From Geoalkalibacter subterraneus (GTDB taxonomy: Bacteria; Desulfobacterota; Desulfuromonadia; Desulfuromonadales; Geoalkalibacteraceae), in contig NZ_CP010311.1 in the NCBI RefSeq assembly GCF_000827125.1, positions 806,001-870,000 on the forward strand: 64,000 nt of DNA, written 5' to 3'. A program made the position numbers and the translations under genes. Positions 43,629-52,718 of this stretch are shown here, in pieces. Every line of letters starts with the position of its first letter. Within the stretch, counting starts at the first letter, position 1. The notes below the pieces were generated by a model. It saw nothing but the letters and a program-made list of their open reading frames with translations. It was not told the DNA's origin and searched no databases.

Positions 43629-44666
43629 ATGGAATTCTGGCAAAAGCGGCTGCGTGAGAGTGTCACGACAGCCGCGCAGCTGTCCCGGCATTTTGCAATT
43701 GATGTCGATGCCCTTGATCGCGTTGCCGCCCGCTATCCACTGGCAATCACCCCCCATTACCTGTCATTGATCGAGCATCCCGGCGATCCCATCTGGAAGC
43801 AGTGCGTTCCCGATCTTCGCGAGCTGGAGGACGGTGCGACCGATGCCGACCCCCTGCATGAAGAGCGCCTCGCCACTGCGCCGCAGGTGGTACACCGCTA
43901 CCCGGATCGTGCTTTGCTGCTGGTGGCGGGAAGCTGTGCCGCCTACTGCCGTTTCTGCACCCGCAAACGCCGGGTCGGGTGTGCAGAGGCGCGTGTCACG
44001 CTGGGTGAAGTGATGGAGGGGATCGAGTACATTGCCCGCACCCCGGCGATCAAGGATGTGGTGATTTCCGGCGGCGAGCCGCTGCTCATGTCCGATCTGC
44101 TGCTCAAGCAGATTTTCGAGCGGTTGGGGCGCATCCCTCATGTGGAGATTTTGCGTATCGGCACCCGCGCCCCGGTTGTTCTGCCCGAGCGGATTACCGA
44201 AAGCCTGTGTAATCTTCTGCGCCGCTGCCATCCGTTGTTTGTCAATACCCATTTCAACCATCCCCGCGAGTTGACCCCGGAGTCGCGCGAAGCCTGTCTG
44301 CGTCTGGCCGACGCGGGCATCCCGGTGGGCAACCAGACCGTGCTGCTGCGGGGCGTCAATGACGATGCCGCGACGCTGGAGGCCTTGTTTCGCGGCCTGC
44401 TGCGGATGCGCGTGAGGCCGTACTACCTGCACCACATGGACCTGGTGCGCGGCACCGACCATTTTCGGACCCCTTTGGAAACGGGCATCGAAATCATGGA
44501 CAGGCTGCGCGGCACCCTGTCCGGGCTGGCGATCCCCCAGTACGTGGTGGACCTTCCCGGTGGTCGCGGCAAAGTCCCCATTACTCCGCAATATGTGGAC
44601 AAGCTGGGTGCTCAGGCGGTGCTACGCGCGCCGGACGGCGAGCGGATCTCTTTCCCCAATCTATAA
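43629..44666 (+). CDS. epmB: EF-P lysine 2,3-aminomutase-type enzyme (EpmB)
   Basis: A radical SAM/PLP enzyme that converts L-lysine to (R)-beta-lysine for EF-P modification. It has 345 residues; the cluster motif is C-x3-C-x2-C (CAAYCRFC, Cys103/107/110), followed by SGGEPLL and, near the C-terminus, VVDLPGGRGK (PLP lysine region is more C-terminal in KamA). The short length and location facing epmA and efp favour EpmB over catabolic KamA. It overlaps the convergent epmA by 6 bases at their stops. Confidence 0.88.
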   Translation: MEFWQKRLRESVTTAAQLSRHFAIDVDALDRVAARYPLAITPHYLSLIEHPGDPIWKQCVPDLRELEDGATDADPLHEERLATAPQVVHRYPDRALLLVAGSCAAYCRFCTRKRRVGCAEARVTLGEVMEGIEYIARTPAIKDVVISGGEPLLMSDLLLKQIFERLGRIPHVEILRIGTRAPVVLPERITESLCNLLRRCHPLFVNTHFNHPRELTPESREACLRLADAGIPVGNQTVLLRGVNDDAATLEALFRGLLRMRVRPYYLHHMDLVRGTDHFRTPLETGIEIMDRLRGTLSGLAIPQYVVDLPGGRGKVPITPQYVDKLGAQAVLRAPDGERISFPNL

Positions 44667-45575
44667 ATCTTCCGGGGTGAAGGCGACGACCTCGTCGATT
44701 TCTGCAGCACCGGTCAGCAGCATGATAAGGCGGTCGACGCCCAGTGCGATCCCGGCCGCAGGCGGCATGTAAACCATTTCGTTGAGGAATTTTTCCGGTG
44801 AGGGGTAGGGGGGGTGACCGCTGCTGCGGCGCTGCTCATCTTCGCGGGCGAAACGGGCGCGCTGTTCTTCGACATCGGTGAGTTCCGAAAAGGCGTTGGC
44901 GATTTCCAGCCCTGCAATGTAGAGTTCAAAGCGCTCGGCGACCCGATGGTTGTCGGGCTTTTTTCGTGCCAGGGCTGCAAGTTCGGCAGGGTATTCAATA
45001 AGAAACACCGGTGTGTCGAACCCCAGCCGGGGTTCGATTTCGTCGCTGATGACTTCGTCGAAACGGTCGTCGCTCAGTGCCCGGTGGGGAGTCGTGTCCG
45101 TGTAGCGTTGGAAGGCTTCGGCCACGGTCAATCGCTCCCACGGCGGGGTGATGTCGATGGTGTGCCCCTGCCGGGTCAGGCTGCCGGAGGGGACGAGGCC
45201 GGTGAGCAGCTGTTCGCATTCCGTCATTAATGCCGTGTAGTCCACTTGGGCGCGGTACCATTCCAGCAGGGTGAATTCGGGCAGGTGGCGGCGGCCGCGC
45301 TCCGCCGAGCGCCAGCAGCGGCAGATCTGAAACAGGCGTTCATATCCGGCGGCCAGCAGGCGTTTCATGGCCAGTTCGGGGGAGGTGTGCAGAAACCAGT
45401 TGCCGCTGGTTTCCGGTTCGATATAGGCTTCGGGGGCATTGCCCGGCACGCGGTGAGGGGTTTCCACCTCCAGGTAGCCGTGATCGATGAAAAAAGCCCG
45501 GATCATCTGCATGATCCGGGCCCTTTCGATCAGTTTGGCGCGCTTGCCGGCAAGTCGCCAGTTGGGCTCCGCCAT
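44661..45575 (-). CDS. epmA: EF-P--(R)-beta-lysine ligase (EpmA/PoxA/GenX)
   Basis: A truncated lysyl-tRNA synthetase-like enzyme of 304 residues without the anticodon-binding domain; it attaches beta-lysine to a lysine of EF-P. Class II synthetase motifs are present: motif 2 in FQICRCWRSAERG then HLPEFTLLEWYR, and motif 3 GIALGVDRLIML near the end. It ends 6 bases inside convergent epmB and is preceded, on the same strand, by efp after only 7 bases, so substrate and ligase are co-expressed. Confidence 0.95.
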   Translation of the reverse strand: MAEPNWRLAGKRAKLIERARIMQMIRAFFIDHGYLEVETPHRVPGNAPEAYIEPETSGNWFLHTSPELAMKRLLAAGYERLFQICRCWRSAERGRRHLPEFTLLEWYRAQVDYTALMTECEQLLTGLVPSGSLTRQGHTIDITPPWERLTVAEAFQRYTDTTPHRALSDDRFDEVISDEIEPRLGFDTPVFLIEYPAELAALARKKPDNHRVAERFELYIAGLEIANAFSELTDVEEQRARFAREDEQRRSSGHPPYPSPEKFLNEMVYMPPAAGIALGVDRLIMLLTGAAEIDEVVAFTPEDL

Positions 45576-45582
45576 CGGCCGG

Positions 45583-46146
45583 TTATTCCTTGACCCGGGT
45601 GTTGTAAGCGCCGGTGCGGGTGTCGATCTGAATCAGGTCGCCCTCTTCGACAAAGCTCGGCACCTGCAGGCTGTAGCCGGTCTCCACGGTGGCCGGTTTG
45701 TTGTTGCCGGCGGCGGTGTCGCCCTTGACCCAGGGATCGGTCTGGGTGACCTTGAGGTTGACGAAGTTGGGCAGGGTGATTCCGATGGCCCGGTCGCCGA
45801 ACATGAGAACCTTCACGTCCATGTTGTCGATCAGAAAGTACTTGTCGTCGCCCAGGGTTTCCTCGGTGAGCGTGACCTGCTCGAAGGTCTTCTGATCCAT
45901 GAAGACGTAGCCGGTTTCGTCCTGGTAGAGGTACTGCATGTCGCGGTCTTCCAGGCTGGCCGGCTCAAAGGATTCGCCCGAACGGTAGGTGCGATCGAAC
46001 AACGATCCGGTGATCATGTTGCGCAGCTTGCATTTATAAAGGGCCTGGCCTTTGCCGGGTTTGGTGAAATCGAAGGCGACAATGACGTGCGGTTCGCCGT
46101 CGACCATGAGTTTGAGGCCCTTTTTGAGATCGGAACAACTGTACAT
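45583..46146 (-). CDS. efp: translation elongation factor P
   Basis: Relieves ribosome stalling at polyproline. The 187 residues show the three beta-barrel domains; the modification loop reads KPGKGQA with Lys32 as the probable beta-lysylation site, and the C-terminal domain has PATVETGYSLQVP and VEEGDLIQIDTRTG. I start at the ATG at 46146, preceded by AGGAG; 22 upstream in-frame residues have no counterpart in EF-P. Adjacent epmA and epmB complete the modification pathway. Confidence 0.97.
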   Translation of the reverse strand: MYSCSDLKKGLKLMVDGEPHVIVAFDFTKPGKGQALYKCKLRNMITGSLFDRTYRSGESFEPASLEDRDMQYLYQDETGYVFMDQKTFEQVTLTEETLGDDKYFLIDNMDVKVLMFGDRAIGITLPNFVNLKVTQTDPWVKGDTAAGNNKPATVETGYSLQVPSFVEEGDLIQIDTRTGAYNTRVKE

Positions 46147-46417
46147 GGGGAAGTTCTCCTTGCTATGGTTTTCAATTCGTGAATCCGGGAAGTTGTGTTG
46201 GGAACCACGCATTTAAACACATAAAGGTGAGTTTTTCCAATGGAAATTTGATTGAAGAGTCGCCCTGGTCCATGCTTCGGTGAGAAGCGGCGGCATGCGA
46301 CAATTGCCTTGAGGGGGCGCCCTGTGCTAATTTTTCGCGGTTATTTTCAGGTTTTCGGTCTCACTGGGCTGTCCCCGGGGGCTGAGCCGTTATTACAATT
46401 CAAGGAGATTTCTGAAT

Positions 46418-46590
46418 ATGATTCTCGCCAACGATCTCAAGCGTGGCATGGTCATCCAGCTTGACCAGGCGCCCTGCCTGGTGCTCGACGTCAGCTTCCA
46501 GTCGCCCTCCGCGCGCGGCGGCAGCACGCTGGTCAAAACCAAATACCGCAACCTGCTGACCGGGCAGGTGCTGGAAAAGCCTTTCAAGGC
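46418..46590 (+). pseudogene. truncated EF-P paralogue (YeiP/EfpL-like), N-terminal domain only
   Basis: The first 56 residues (ILANDLKRGMVIQLDQAP, SFQSPSARGGSTL, TKYRNLLTGQVLEKPFK) match the N-terminal KOW-like domain of EF-P-like YeiP/EfpL, with the tip SARGG in place of the modified lysine loop. After KPFKA the match stops: the next bases, GGCCGTCCTTTCAGGGCGGC, look like the stem of a terminator and the frame runs on for about 45 unrelated residues. The rest of the gene (about 130 residues) has been deleted. AAGGAG precedes the ATG, so a fragment could be translated. Confidence 0.8.
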
Positions 46591-46647
46591 CGTCCTTTCA
46601 GGGCGGCTTTGCTGTTTTAAAATGAAATTCTCAGAATCAATTTTTCA

Positions 46648-46696
46648 TTCGCACAATTGCGAAAAAGCCCTTTTTGCCTGTTTGCAATCTTGCAAA
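46648..46696 (+). promoter_or_regulatory. two tandem palindromes, probable enhancer-binding-protein sites
   Basis: TTCGCACAATTGCGAA (46648-46663) and TTTGCAATCTTGCAAA (46681-46696) share the pattern TTYGCA-N4-TGCRAA with centres 33 bases apart, about three helical turns. The same arrangement occurs upstream of the acetate transporter at 53631-53678. They lie about 240 bases before a sigma-54 promoter, a normal distance for activators of that polymerase. Confidence 0.65.
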
Positions 46697-46930
46697 ACCT
46701 TGTTTGAAAAGCCCGCTTGGAGGTAGAACCCCTGAAAAACAGGGCTTTTCAGTTATTTCCAGGCAGGGGTGAGTTTTTCCCCTTTCTTTGTTCACCTCCC
46801 GTATCCCGGCCGGCTTATTTGCAGTTGTGCGAATCCACCCGCCTTCCTCGCCAAAGCCATCCCTTTTTCTGCCCGTATACAAGTCGTTGAAAATAAACAA
46901 GTAAAACTCTTTTTTTTAAAAATCGACACG

Positions 46931-46947
46931 TTGGTATGCACGTTGCT
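46931..46947 (+). promoter_or_regulatory. sigma-54 promoter of the OFA transporter gene
   Basis: TTGGTATGCACGTTGCT has GG (46933-46934) and GC (46945-46946) twelve bases apart, with TGG at -24 and TTGC at -12. Transcription would start near 46958, leaving a leader of about 250 bases. The 620-base interval after the EF-P remnant otherwise holds a hairpin CTGAAAA/TTTTCAG (about 46732-46752) and no gene. Confidence 0.7.
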
Positions 46948-47209
46948 CATAATTAAAGTCAAGCGCGGATACCCCCGCCCCTTTTCAACAACGGAGAGAC
47001 GGATGAAACAGCAGGGCGAAAACATTTTGCATAAAGCTGACACGGCTGCACCGTCTCCCGATCAGATCGTCGCGGCAGGCAGCCATAGCCGTCGGGCGGC
47101 GCGCCCGGTGGTCAAGCCCTTCAAGGGCAAGTGGCCGCTGGCCTTCCAGGTTCGTTATGTGACAAGTCATTGTTCGCTCAACCCCACATTGTCTAAGGAG
47201 GACAACACC

Positions 47210-48550
47210 ATGAACGCAAATCAGACTTCCAACGCACGCGGATGGACCGTCGTTCTGGCGGGTACCGGTATCAACCTGGCCCTCGGTATTCTCTATACCT
47301 GGAGTATTTTCAAGGGTGCAATCTCCGAATCGATCCAGGCTGGAGGCGCCGGAGCCTTTAACTGGAACATGGCGTCGATCAACGACCCCTACGCCGTCTG
47401 CTGCCTGATGTTCGCGTTTTCGATGATCATCGCCGGCAAGCTTCAGGATGCTCTCGGTCCCCGCATCACCGCAATTATCGGCGGCCTGATGGTCGGTATC
47501 GGCTTCGTGCTGGTTTCCCAGTCCACCAATTACTGGGCATGGATCCTCGGTTTTGGTGTCTTGGCCGGCATGGGAATCGGTTTCGGCTACTCCGCTGCGA
47601 CGCCTCCGGCGCTCAAGTGGTTCCCTCCCGCTAAAACAGGTCTGATTGCAGGTATCGTAGTTTCCGGCTTCGGTCTGGCTTCGGTTTATATCGCTCCCCT
47701 GGCCAACTATATGCTCACTGTTGCCGGCCTGCAGAAATCCATGATGATTTTCGGCATTGCCTTTGCCATCGTGGTTTCGTTGCTGGCTCTGCTGCTCAGC
47801 AATCCTCCTGCCGGTTATGTTGCCGGTGGCGCGCCCAAGCCCGGTGCAGCTCAAAAAGCTGCTGATTCTCCTGAACTGAGCCCCAAGCAGATGCTCTCCA
47901 GCGGCAAGTTCTACACCCTGTGGCTGGCCTATTTCATCGGCGCCGGCGCCGGTCTGATGGTTATCGGCAGCGCCAAGGGTATGGCTGCTGCCAGCCTCGG
48001 TGAGATGGCATTTCTGGTTGTCGCCATCATGGCAGTGGGCAACGCCGCTGGTCGCCTGGTGGCCGGTGTGGTTTCTGACAAGATCGGCCGCGCCAACACC
48101 CTGATCATCATGCTGGTGTTCCAGGCCTCCCTGATGTTTGCAGCCATCCCGGTGCTCGGCGGACAGGGCAATCCCGTACTGGTGACCCTGCTGGTGACCT
48201 TCCTGGTGTTCAACTACGGCACCAACCTGGCCCTGTTCCCTGCCTTCACCAAGGATTTCTTCGGCATGAAGAACTTTGGGATGAACTACGGCATTCTCTT
48301 CTCTGCCTGGGGTATCGGCGCCTTTGTCCTGGTCCGCGTTGCCGAAATGCTTAAAGTGCAGACCGGCGGCTACACCGCTTCCTTCGCCGCAGCCGGCATC
48401 ATGCTGCTGGTCGGAGCCATGATGAGCCTGTCCCTGCGCACCAAGAAGGTTGCTGCAGAAGCTCATGTCACCGTCGGTGCGGAAAGCTCCGCGATCATGG
48501 AAGAAGAGTTCGAAGAGCAGGAACTGGCCACTCAGAAAACCAACCGCTGA
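47210..48550 (+). CDS. MFS transporter, OFA (oxalate/formate antiporter) family
   Basis: A 446-residue inner-membrane transporter with about twelve helices. The first helix GWTVVLAGTGINLALGILYTWS and the GFGLASVYIAPLANYML segment are typical of the OFA family; substrates in related anaerobes are monocarboxylates such as formate, acetate or lactate, and this one is unassigned. AAGGAGG at 47195-47201 supports the ATG at 47210. An in-frame ATG at 47003 with GGAGAG nearby would add 69 polar residues and cannot be excluded. Shared regulation with the acetate transporter suggests carboxylate uptake. Confidence 0.9.
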   Translation: MNANQTSNARGWTVVLAGTGINLALGILYTWSIFKGAISESIQAGGAGAFNWNMASINDPYAVCCLMFAFSMIIAGKLQDALGPRITAIIGGLMVGIGFVLVSQSTNYWAWILGFGVLAGMGIGFGYSAATPPALKWFPPAKTGLIAGIVVSGFGLASVYIAPLANYMLTVAGLQKSMMIFGIAFAIVVSLLALLLSNPPAGYVAGGAPKPGAAQKAADSPELSPKQMLSSGKFYTLWLAYFIGAGAGLMVIGSAKGMAAASLGEMAFLVVAIMAVGNAAGRLVAGVVSDKIGRANTLIIMLVFQASLMFAAIPVLGGQGNPVLVTLLVTFLVFNYGTNLALFPAFTKDFFGMKNFGMNYGILFSAWGIGAFVLVRVAEMLKVQTGGYTASFAAAGIMLLVGAMMSLSLRTKKVAAEAHVTVGAESSAIMEEEFEEQELATQKTNR

Positions 48551-48584
48551 TTCCTTATCCTAAATTCCATATGGCATGAACATG

Positions 48585-48612
48585 GGCCCCGCTTCGGCGG
48601 GGCCATTTTTTT
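48585..48612 (+). terminator. rho-independent terminator after the OFA transporter
   Basis: GGCCCCGC-TTCG-GCGGGGCC is a perfect eight-pair stem with a stable tetraloop, followed by a run of seven T's. Confidence 0.95.
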
Positions 48613-48761
48613 AAGTCTCGCCTCTTTGCGCACGCAGTCCATCCTGCCTGGATTCCACCTCGTTAAAATTGTTGAGAATTACGGTTGCACTTCGGGGCGA
48701 TCTTTGACATATTGTCAGGTCGATCACGTGTATAAGTATTTATGCTCACCAGGAGGAATTC

Positions 48762-51700
48762 ATGCCGCGACGCGATGATGTGAAAAAAGTCCTTATCATT
48801 GGTTCGGGTCCGATTATCATCGGCCAGGCCTGCGAATTTGACTATTCCGGAACCCAGGCCTGCAAGGCGTTGCGGCAGCTCGGCTACCAGATCGTGCTGG
48901 TCAACTCAAATCCCGCCACTATCATGACCGACCCCGGCATGGCCGATGCCACCTATATCGAACCTCTCAATATCGCCAGCCTGACGGAAATCATTAAAAA
49001 GGAGCGCCCCGACGCGCTGCTGCCGAATCTCGGCGGGCAGACCGCGCTCAATCTGTCCAGCGAGTTGGCGCGCCTCGGCATTCTCGACCAGTACGGCGTG
49101 CGGGTTATCGGCGTTAACCTTGATGCCATCAAGCGCGGTGAAGACCGCGAAACTTTCAAGGAAACCATGGCCCACCTCGGTATTGAGACGCCGCGCAGCG
49201 AAATCGCCACCAGTATGGAGCAGGCCCGCGAAATCATCTCGCGCATCGGGCTGCCGGTCGTCATCCGTCCCGCCTATACCATGGGCGGCACCGGCGGCGG
49301 CTTCGCCTATAACCTTGAAGAGTTTGAGACCATCGTCAGTCGCGGCCTCGCGGCCAGCCCGGTGAGCCAGGTCCTGATCGAGGAATCGATCCTGGGTTGG
49401 GAGGAGTTGGAGCTGGAAGTGGTGCGTGACTCAAAGAATCAGAAGATCACCGTCTGCTTCATCGAGAACGTGGATGCCGTCGGCGTGCATACCGGAGATT
49501 CCTTCTGCACAGCCCCGATGCTGACTATCGATGCAGACCTGCAAGCCCGCCTGCAGGATTATGCTTACCGCATCGTCGACGCCATCGAGGTGATCGGCGG
49601 CACCAATGTGCAGTTTGCCTACGATCCGTCCAGCGGACGGGTGGTGGTTATCGAAATCAATCCACGCACCTCGCGCTCCTCGGCGCTGGCTTCCAAGGCG
49701 ACCGGCTTTCCCATTGCACTGGTCTCGGCGCAGCTGGCTGCCGGTGTGACTCTTGACGAGATCCCTTACTGGCGCGACGGCACCCTCGATCGCTACACCC
49801 CCTCTGGGGATTACGTGGTGGTCAAGTTCGCCCGCTGGGCGTTTGAGAAATTCAAGGGCGTGCATGACAAGCTCGGCACCCAGATGCGGGCCGTAGGCGA
49901 GGTCATGAGCATCGGAAAGAACTACAAGGAGGCCTTCCAGAAAGCGATTCGCTCCCTGGAGATCGGCCGCTACGGACTGGGGTTCGCCCGTGATTTCCAC
50001 CAGAGATCTCTTGAAGAGTTGCTCGAAAGGTTGGCCGAACCGTCCAGTGAACGCCAGTTTCTGCTGTATGAAGCGCTGCGCAAGGGGGCCGATCTTGATC
50101 TCCTCTACCGCAAAACCTATATCAAGCCCTGGTTCCTGCAGCAGATGAAAGAACTGGTCGAACTGGAGGAGAAGGTTCTGCGTTACAAAGGTTCACTCCC
50201 CCCCGATGATCTGCTGCTTCAGGCCAAGAAAGATGGTTTCGCCGACCGCTACCTGGCCGAGATCCTGGGGGTGCCGGAAAAAGATGTGCGCGAAAAGCGC
50301 ATTGCACTCGGTCTCGAGGAAGCCTGGGAGGCGGTTCCCGTCAGCGGGGTGGAAGACGCGGCCTATTATTATTCGTCCTACAACGCCCCCGACTCGGTTT
50401 CGGTCTCGGGCCGCAAGAAAATCATGGTGCTCGGCGGCGGTCCCAACCGCATCGGTCAGGGGATCGAGTTCGACTACTGCTGCGTGCACACGGCGCTGGC
50501 CCTGCGGGAGGCGGGCTACGAGACCATTATGGTCAACTGCAACCCGGAAACCGTCTCCACCGATTACGATACGTCGGACAAGCTTTATTTCGAGCCGCTG
50601 ACGGTCGAGGATGTCCTTTCCATCTACAACAAGGAAAAGCCCGAGGGAGTCGTCGTGCAGTTCGGCGGGCAGACTCCCCTGAACATTGCCCGGGAGCTGG
50701 AAGAGGCTGGCGTGCCCATCCTCGGCACCAGCCCTGCCACGATCGACAAGGCCGAAGACCGGGATCTTTTCAACCAGATCATGGTCAAGCTCGGCATTCC
50801 CCAGCCGGAATCGGGCATGGCCTATACGGAAGACGAAGCCATCGAGATCGCCTCCCGCATCGGCTACCCCCTGATTGTGCGCCCCTCCTATGTTCTGGGC
50901 GGGCGCGCCATGGAAATTGTGCATGATGAAGCGATGCTGCGCGAGTATCTGCTCAAGGCGGTCGAGGTTTCTCCCGAGCGGCCGATCCTCATCGACCGTT
51001 TCCTGCAGGACGCTATCGAAGCGGAGGCCGATGCCATTGCCGATGGTCGCGACGCCTTTGTCCCTGCAGTTATGGAACATATCGAACTGGCGGGGGTCCA
51101 CTCGGGGGATTCGGCCTGCGTGATTCCGCCGGTCAGCATCGCCCAGCGCCACATTGATACCATCGAGGAATATACCCGCCGCATTGCAATTGAGATGGGT
51201 GTGGTGGGTTTGATGAATATTCAGTACGCCATAGCGGACGACCGGGTTTATATCCTGGAAGCGAACCCCCGCGCCAGCCGGACCGTGCCGCTGGTCTCCA
51301 AGGTCTGCGCCCTGGCCATGCCGCGTGTTGCGGTTGCGGCCATGTTGGGAGAAAAGCTTGCCGATATGGGGTTGAAGCGCGGCCGTTTCGCTCACTTTGG
51401 CGTGAAAGAGGCTGTTTTCCCATTCGGCATGTTTCCGGAAGTCGACCCGGTTCTCGGTCCGGAGATGCGCTCAACCGGCGAAGTGCTGGGGCTTGCCGGC
51501 AACTACGGCCTGGCCTATTTCAAGGCGCAGGAGGGGGCGAATTCTCCTCTGCCTCTGGAGGGCACCGTACTGATCACCGTGGCCGAGCAGGATCGCGACA
51601 GCGTTCTGGAGGCAGCCCGCCTGTTTGCCGCGCTCGGTTTTTCGATCCGGGCGACAAAGGGCTCACAGGCGTTTCTGGCCGAGCATGGAATCGAGGCCGA

Positions 51701-51962
51701 GGTGATTCGCAAAATGCACGAAGGGCGTCCCAATATCGCCGATGCCATCAAAAACGGCGAGATCCACCTGGTGGTCAACACCCCGATCGGGCGGCTCAGC
51801 GCGCACGATGATTCCTACATCCGCAAAACGGCGATCCGGTACAAGGTTCCCTACATTACAACGACAGCGGCCGCACTTGCCGCCGCCAAGGGGATTGCAG
51901 CGCGCCGCGAAGGGCAGGAGGCGGTGCTCAGCCTGCAGGAGTACCACCAGGGCATCAGCTAA
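48762..51962 (+). CDS. carB: carbamoyl-phosphate synthase large subunit
   Basis: Forms carbamoyl phosphate from ammonia, bicarbonate and two ATP for arginine and pyrimidine synthesis. The 1066 residues hold two homologous ATP-grasp halves: the first with KKVLIIGSGPIIIGQACEFDYSG and TYTMGGTGGG-type loop, the second from about residue 552 with KIMVLGGGPNRIGQGIEFDYC and PSYVLGGRAMEIV. The C-terminal allosteric domain (about 940-1066) has VNTPIG. AGGAGG lies 6 bases before the ATG. No carA lies next to it. A copy of the palindromic element begins at its stop. Confidence 0.98.
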   Translation: MPRRDDVKKVLIIGSGPIIIGQACEFDYSGTQACKALRQLGYQIVLVNSNPATIMTDPGMADATYIEPLNIASLTEIIKKERPDALLPNLGGQTALNLSSELARLGILDQYGVRVIGVNLDAIKRGEDRETFKETMAHLGIETPRSEIATSMEQAREIISRIGLPVVIRPAYTMGGTGGGFAYNLEEFETIVSRGLAASPVSQVLIEESILGWEELELEVVRDSKNQKITVCFIENVDAVGVHTGDSFCTAPMLTIDADLQARLQDYAYRIVDAIEVIGGTNVQFAYDPSSGRVVVIEINPRTSRSSALASKATGFPIALVSAQLAAGVTLDEIPYWRDGTLDRYTPSGDYVVVKFARWAFEKFKGVHDKLGTQMRAVGEVMSIGKNYKEAFQKAIRSLEIGRYGLGFARDFHQRSLEELLERLAEPSSERQFLLYEALRKGADLDLLYRKTYIKPWFLQQMKELVELEEKVLRYKGSLPPDDLLLQAKKDGFADRYLAEILGVPEKDVREKRIALGLEEAWEAVPVSGVEDAAYYYSSYNAPDSVSVSGRKKIMVLGGGPNRIGQGIEFDYCCVHTALALREAGYETIMVNCNPETVSTDYDTSDKLYFEPLTVEDVLSIYNKEKPEGVVVQFGGQTPLNIARELEEAGVPILGTSPATIDKAEDRDLFNQIMVKLGIPQPESGMAYTEDEAIEIASRIGYPLIVRPSYVLGGRAMEIVHDEAMLREYLLKAVEVSPERPILIDRFLQDAIEAEADAIADGRDAFVPAVMEHIELAGVHSGDSACVIPPVSIAQRHIDTIEEYTRRIAIEMGVVGLMNIQYAIADDRVYILEANPRASRTVPLVSKVCALAMPRVAVAAMLGEKLADMGLKRGRFAHFGVKEAVFPFGMFPEVDPVLGPEMRSTGEVLGLAGNYGLAYFKAQEGANSPLPLEGTVLITVAEQDRDSVLEAARLFAALGFSIRATKGSQAFLAEHGIEAEVIRKMHEGRPNIADAIKNGEIHLVVNTPIGRLSAHDDSYIRKTAIRYKVPYITTTAAALAAAKGIAARREGQEAVLSLQEYHQGIS

Positions 51963-52016
51963 ACTTTACGCCATCCCCGGCCGTTTGATTGGCGCCCTCC
52001 CTGGCGTCAAACACGC
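51962..52016. repeat. second copy of the palindromic element core, inverted
   Basis: The 36 bases 51979-52014 match the reverse complement of 19612-19647 with a single difference, and similarity extends left to the carB stop. The hairpin TTGGCGCC/GGCGTCAA is preserved. The outer arm is diverged but still recognisable on the right (CTTGaCA, GAG, CGA, CCC in register). Confidence 0.8.
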
Positions 52017-52063
52017 TTGACAGTAGAGATGCGAACCCATGAGGCGAATAGATAATCTGCAAT

Positions 52064-52096
52064 AAAAAAGGCCCGCATTTCAGCGGGCCTTTTTTA
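52064..52096 (+). terminator. bidirectional rho-independent terminator
   Basis: AAAAAAGGCCCGC and GCGGGCCTTTTTT form a perfect stem over loop ATTTCA. It serves carB on the + strand and the small membrane protein gene on the - strand. Confidence 0.95.
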
Positions 52097-52114
52097 TTGA
52101 ACTGTCCATTTGGA

Positions 52115-52513
52115 TCAGGGGATATGCTCTGAGAAAAAATGGTCGTCGGAGATGTCCGCGGAAGAGAAGGCATCCGACCAGGAGAGTCCGATTGGTTTCA
52201 TGAGGAAGATGGCCATAGCTCCCACCACCAGCAGAGCCGCAGTCCAGTTGAGAAGTTGTGTCAGAAAGGGCCAATCGGCATCAATCGGTTTCGATTTGCG
52301 CGTTTTTTCCTCTTCCTGCTCTTCCTCGCTGTCGCGGGCCATCATGCGCGCCGCCCGGCGCATGATGCGCCCGGAGGTCAGAAAGATTGCGGCGGAAACC
52401 ACGAACTGAGGCATGACATCGATGGAAAGTTTTCCCGATGCGAGCATTGCGCCATAAAAGGCCATGGCACATATTCCGAGCAACGTCATGTGCTGACCGA
52501 TTTTGGCATTCAT
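52115..52513 (-). CDS. small membrane protein of unknown function
   Basis: A 132-residue protein with hydrophobic segments at about 9-28, 34-50 and 88-110, separated by a very acidic, basic-ended linker (SEEEQEEEKTRKSK). AGAGGAG precedes the ATG at 52513. It follows the acetate transporter on the same strand after about 200 bases and may be co-transcribed. I do not recognise a family. Confidence 0.7.
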   Translation of the reverse strand: MNAKIGQHMTLLGICAMAFYGAMLASGKLSIDVMPQFVVSAAIFLTSGRIMRRAARMMARDSEEEQEEEKTRKSKPIDADWPFLTQLLNWTAALLVVGAMAIFLMKPIGLSWSDAFSSADISDDHFFSEHIP

Positions 52514-52718
52514 GCGCGTTCTCCTCTTGCCGGATGGGATGTCGTTTATTGTTTGTGGTAAAAAATAAACGATCGGTTTGCAAGTTGCTGATTCGTCAAA
52601 CAAAAATGGTAAAAAACTGTTCTAAATCTACTTCGGTTTGAACGAATTGTCAACCACTACTGCAGAGGAGTCAGGGCAAAATTACAGCATCGGGGAACGC
52701 CGCCGGGCGTGCATCAGG

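Noticed and set aside
46648-46747. Small RNA gene or terminator series after the EF-P remnant
   Set aside because: The palindromes match the sites upstream of the acetate transporter in pattern and spacing, which fits protein-binding sites better; the hairpin near 46740 lacks a T-run.
48704-48736. Sigma-70 promoter for carB from TTGACA and TATAAG
   Set aside because: The two hexamers are 21 bases apart, too far for a standard promoter; I do not call it.
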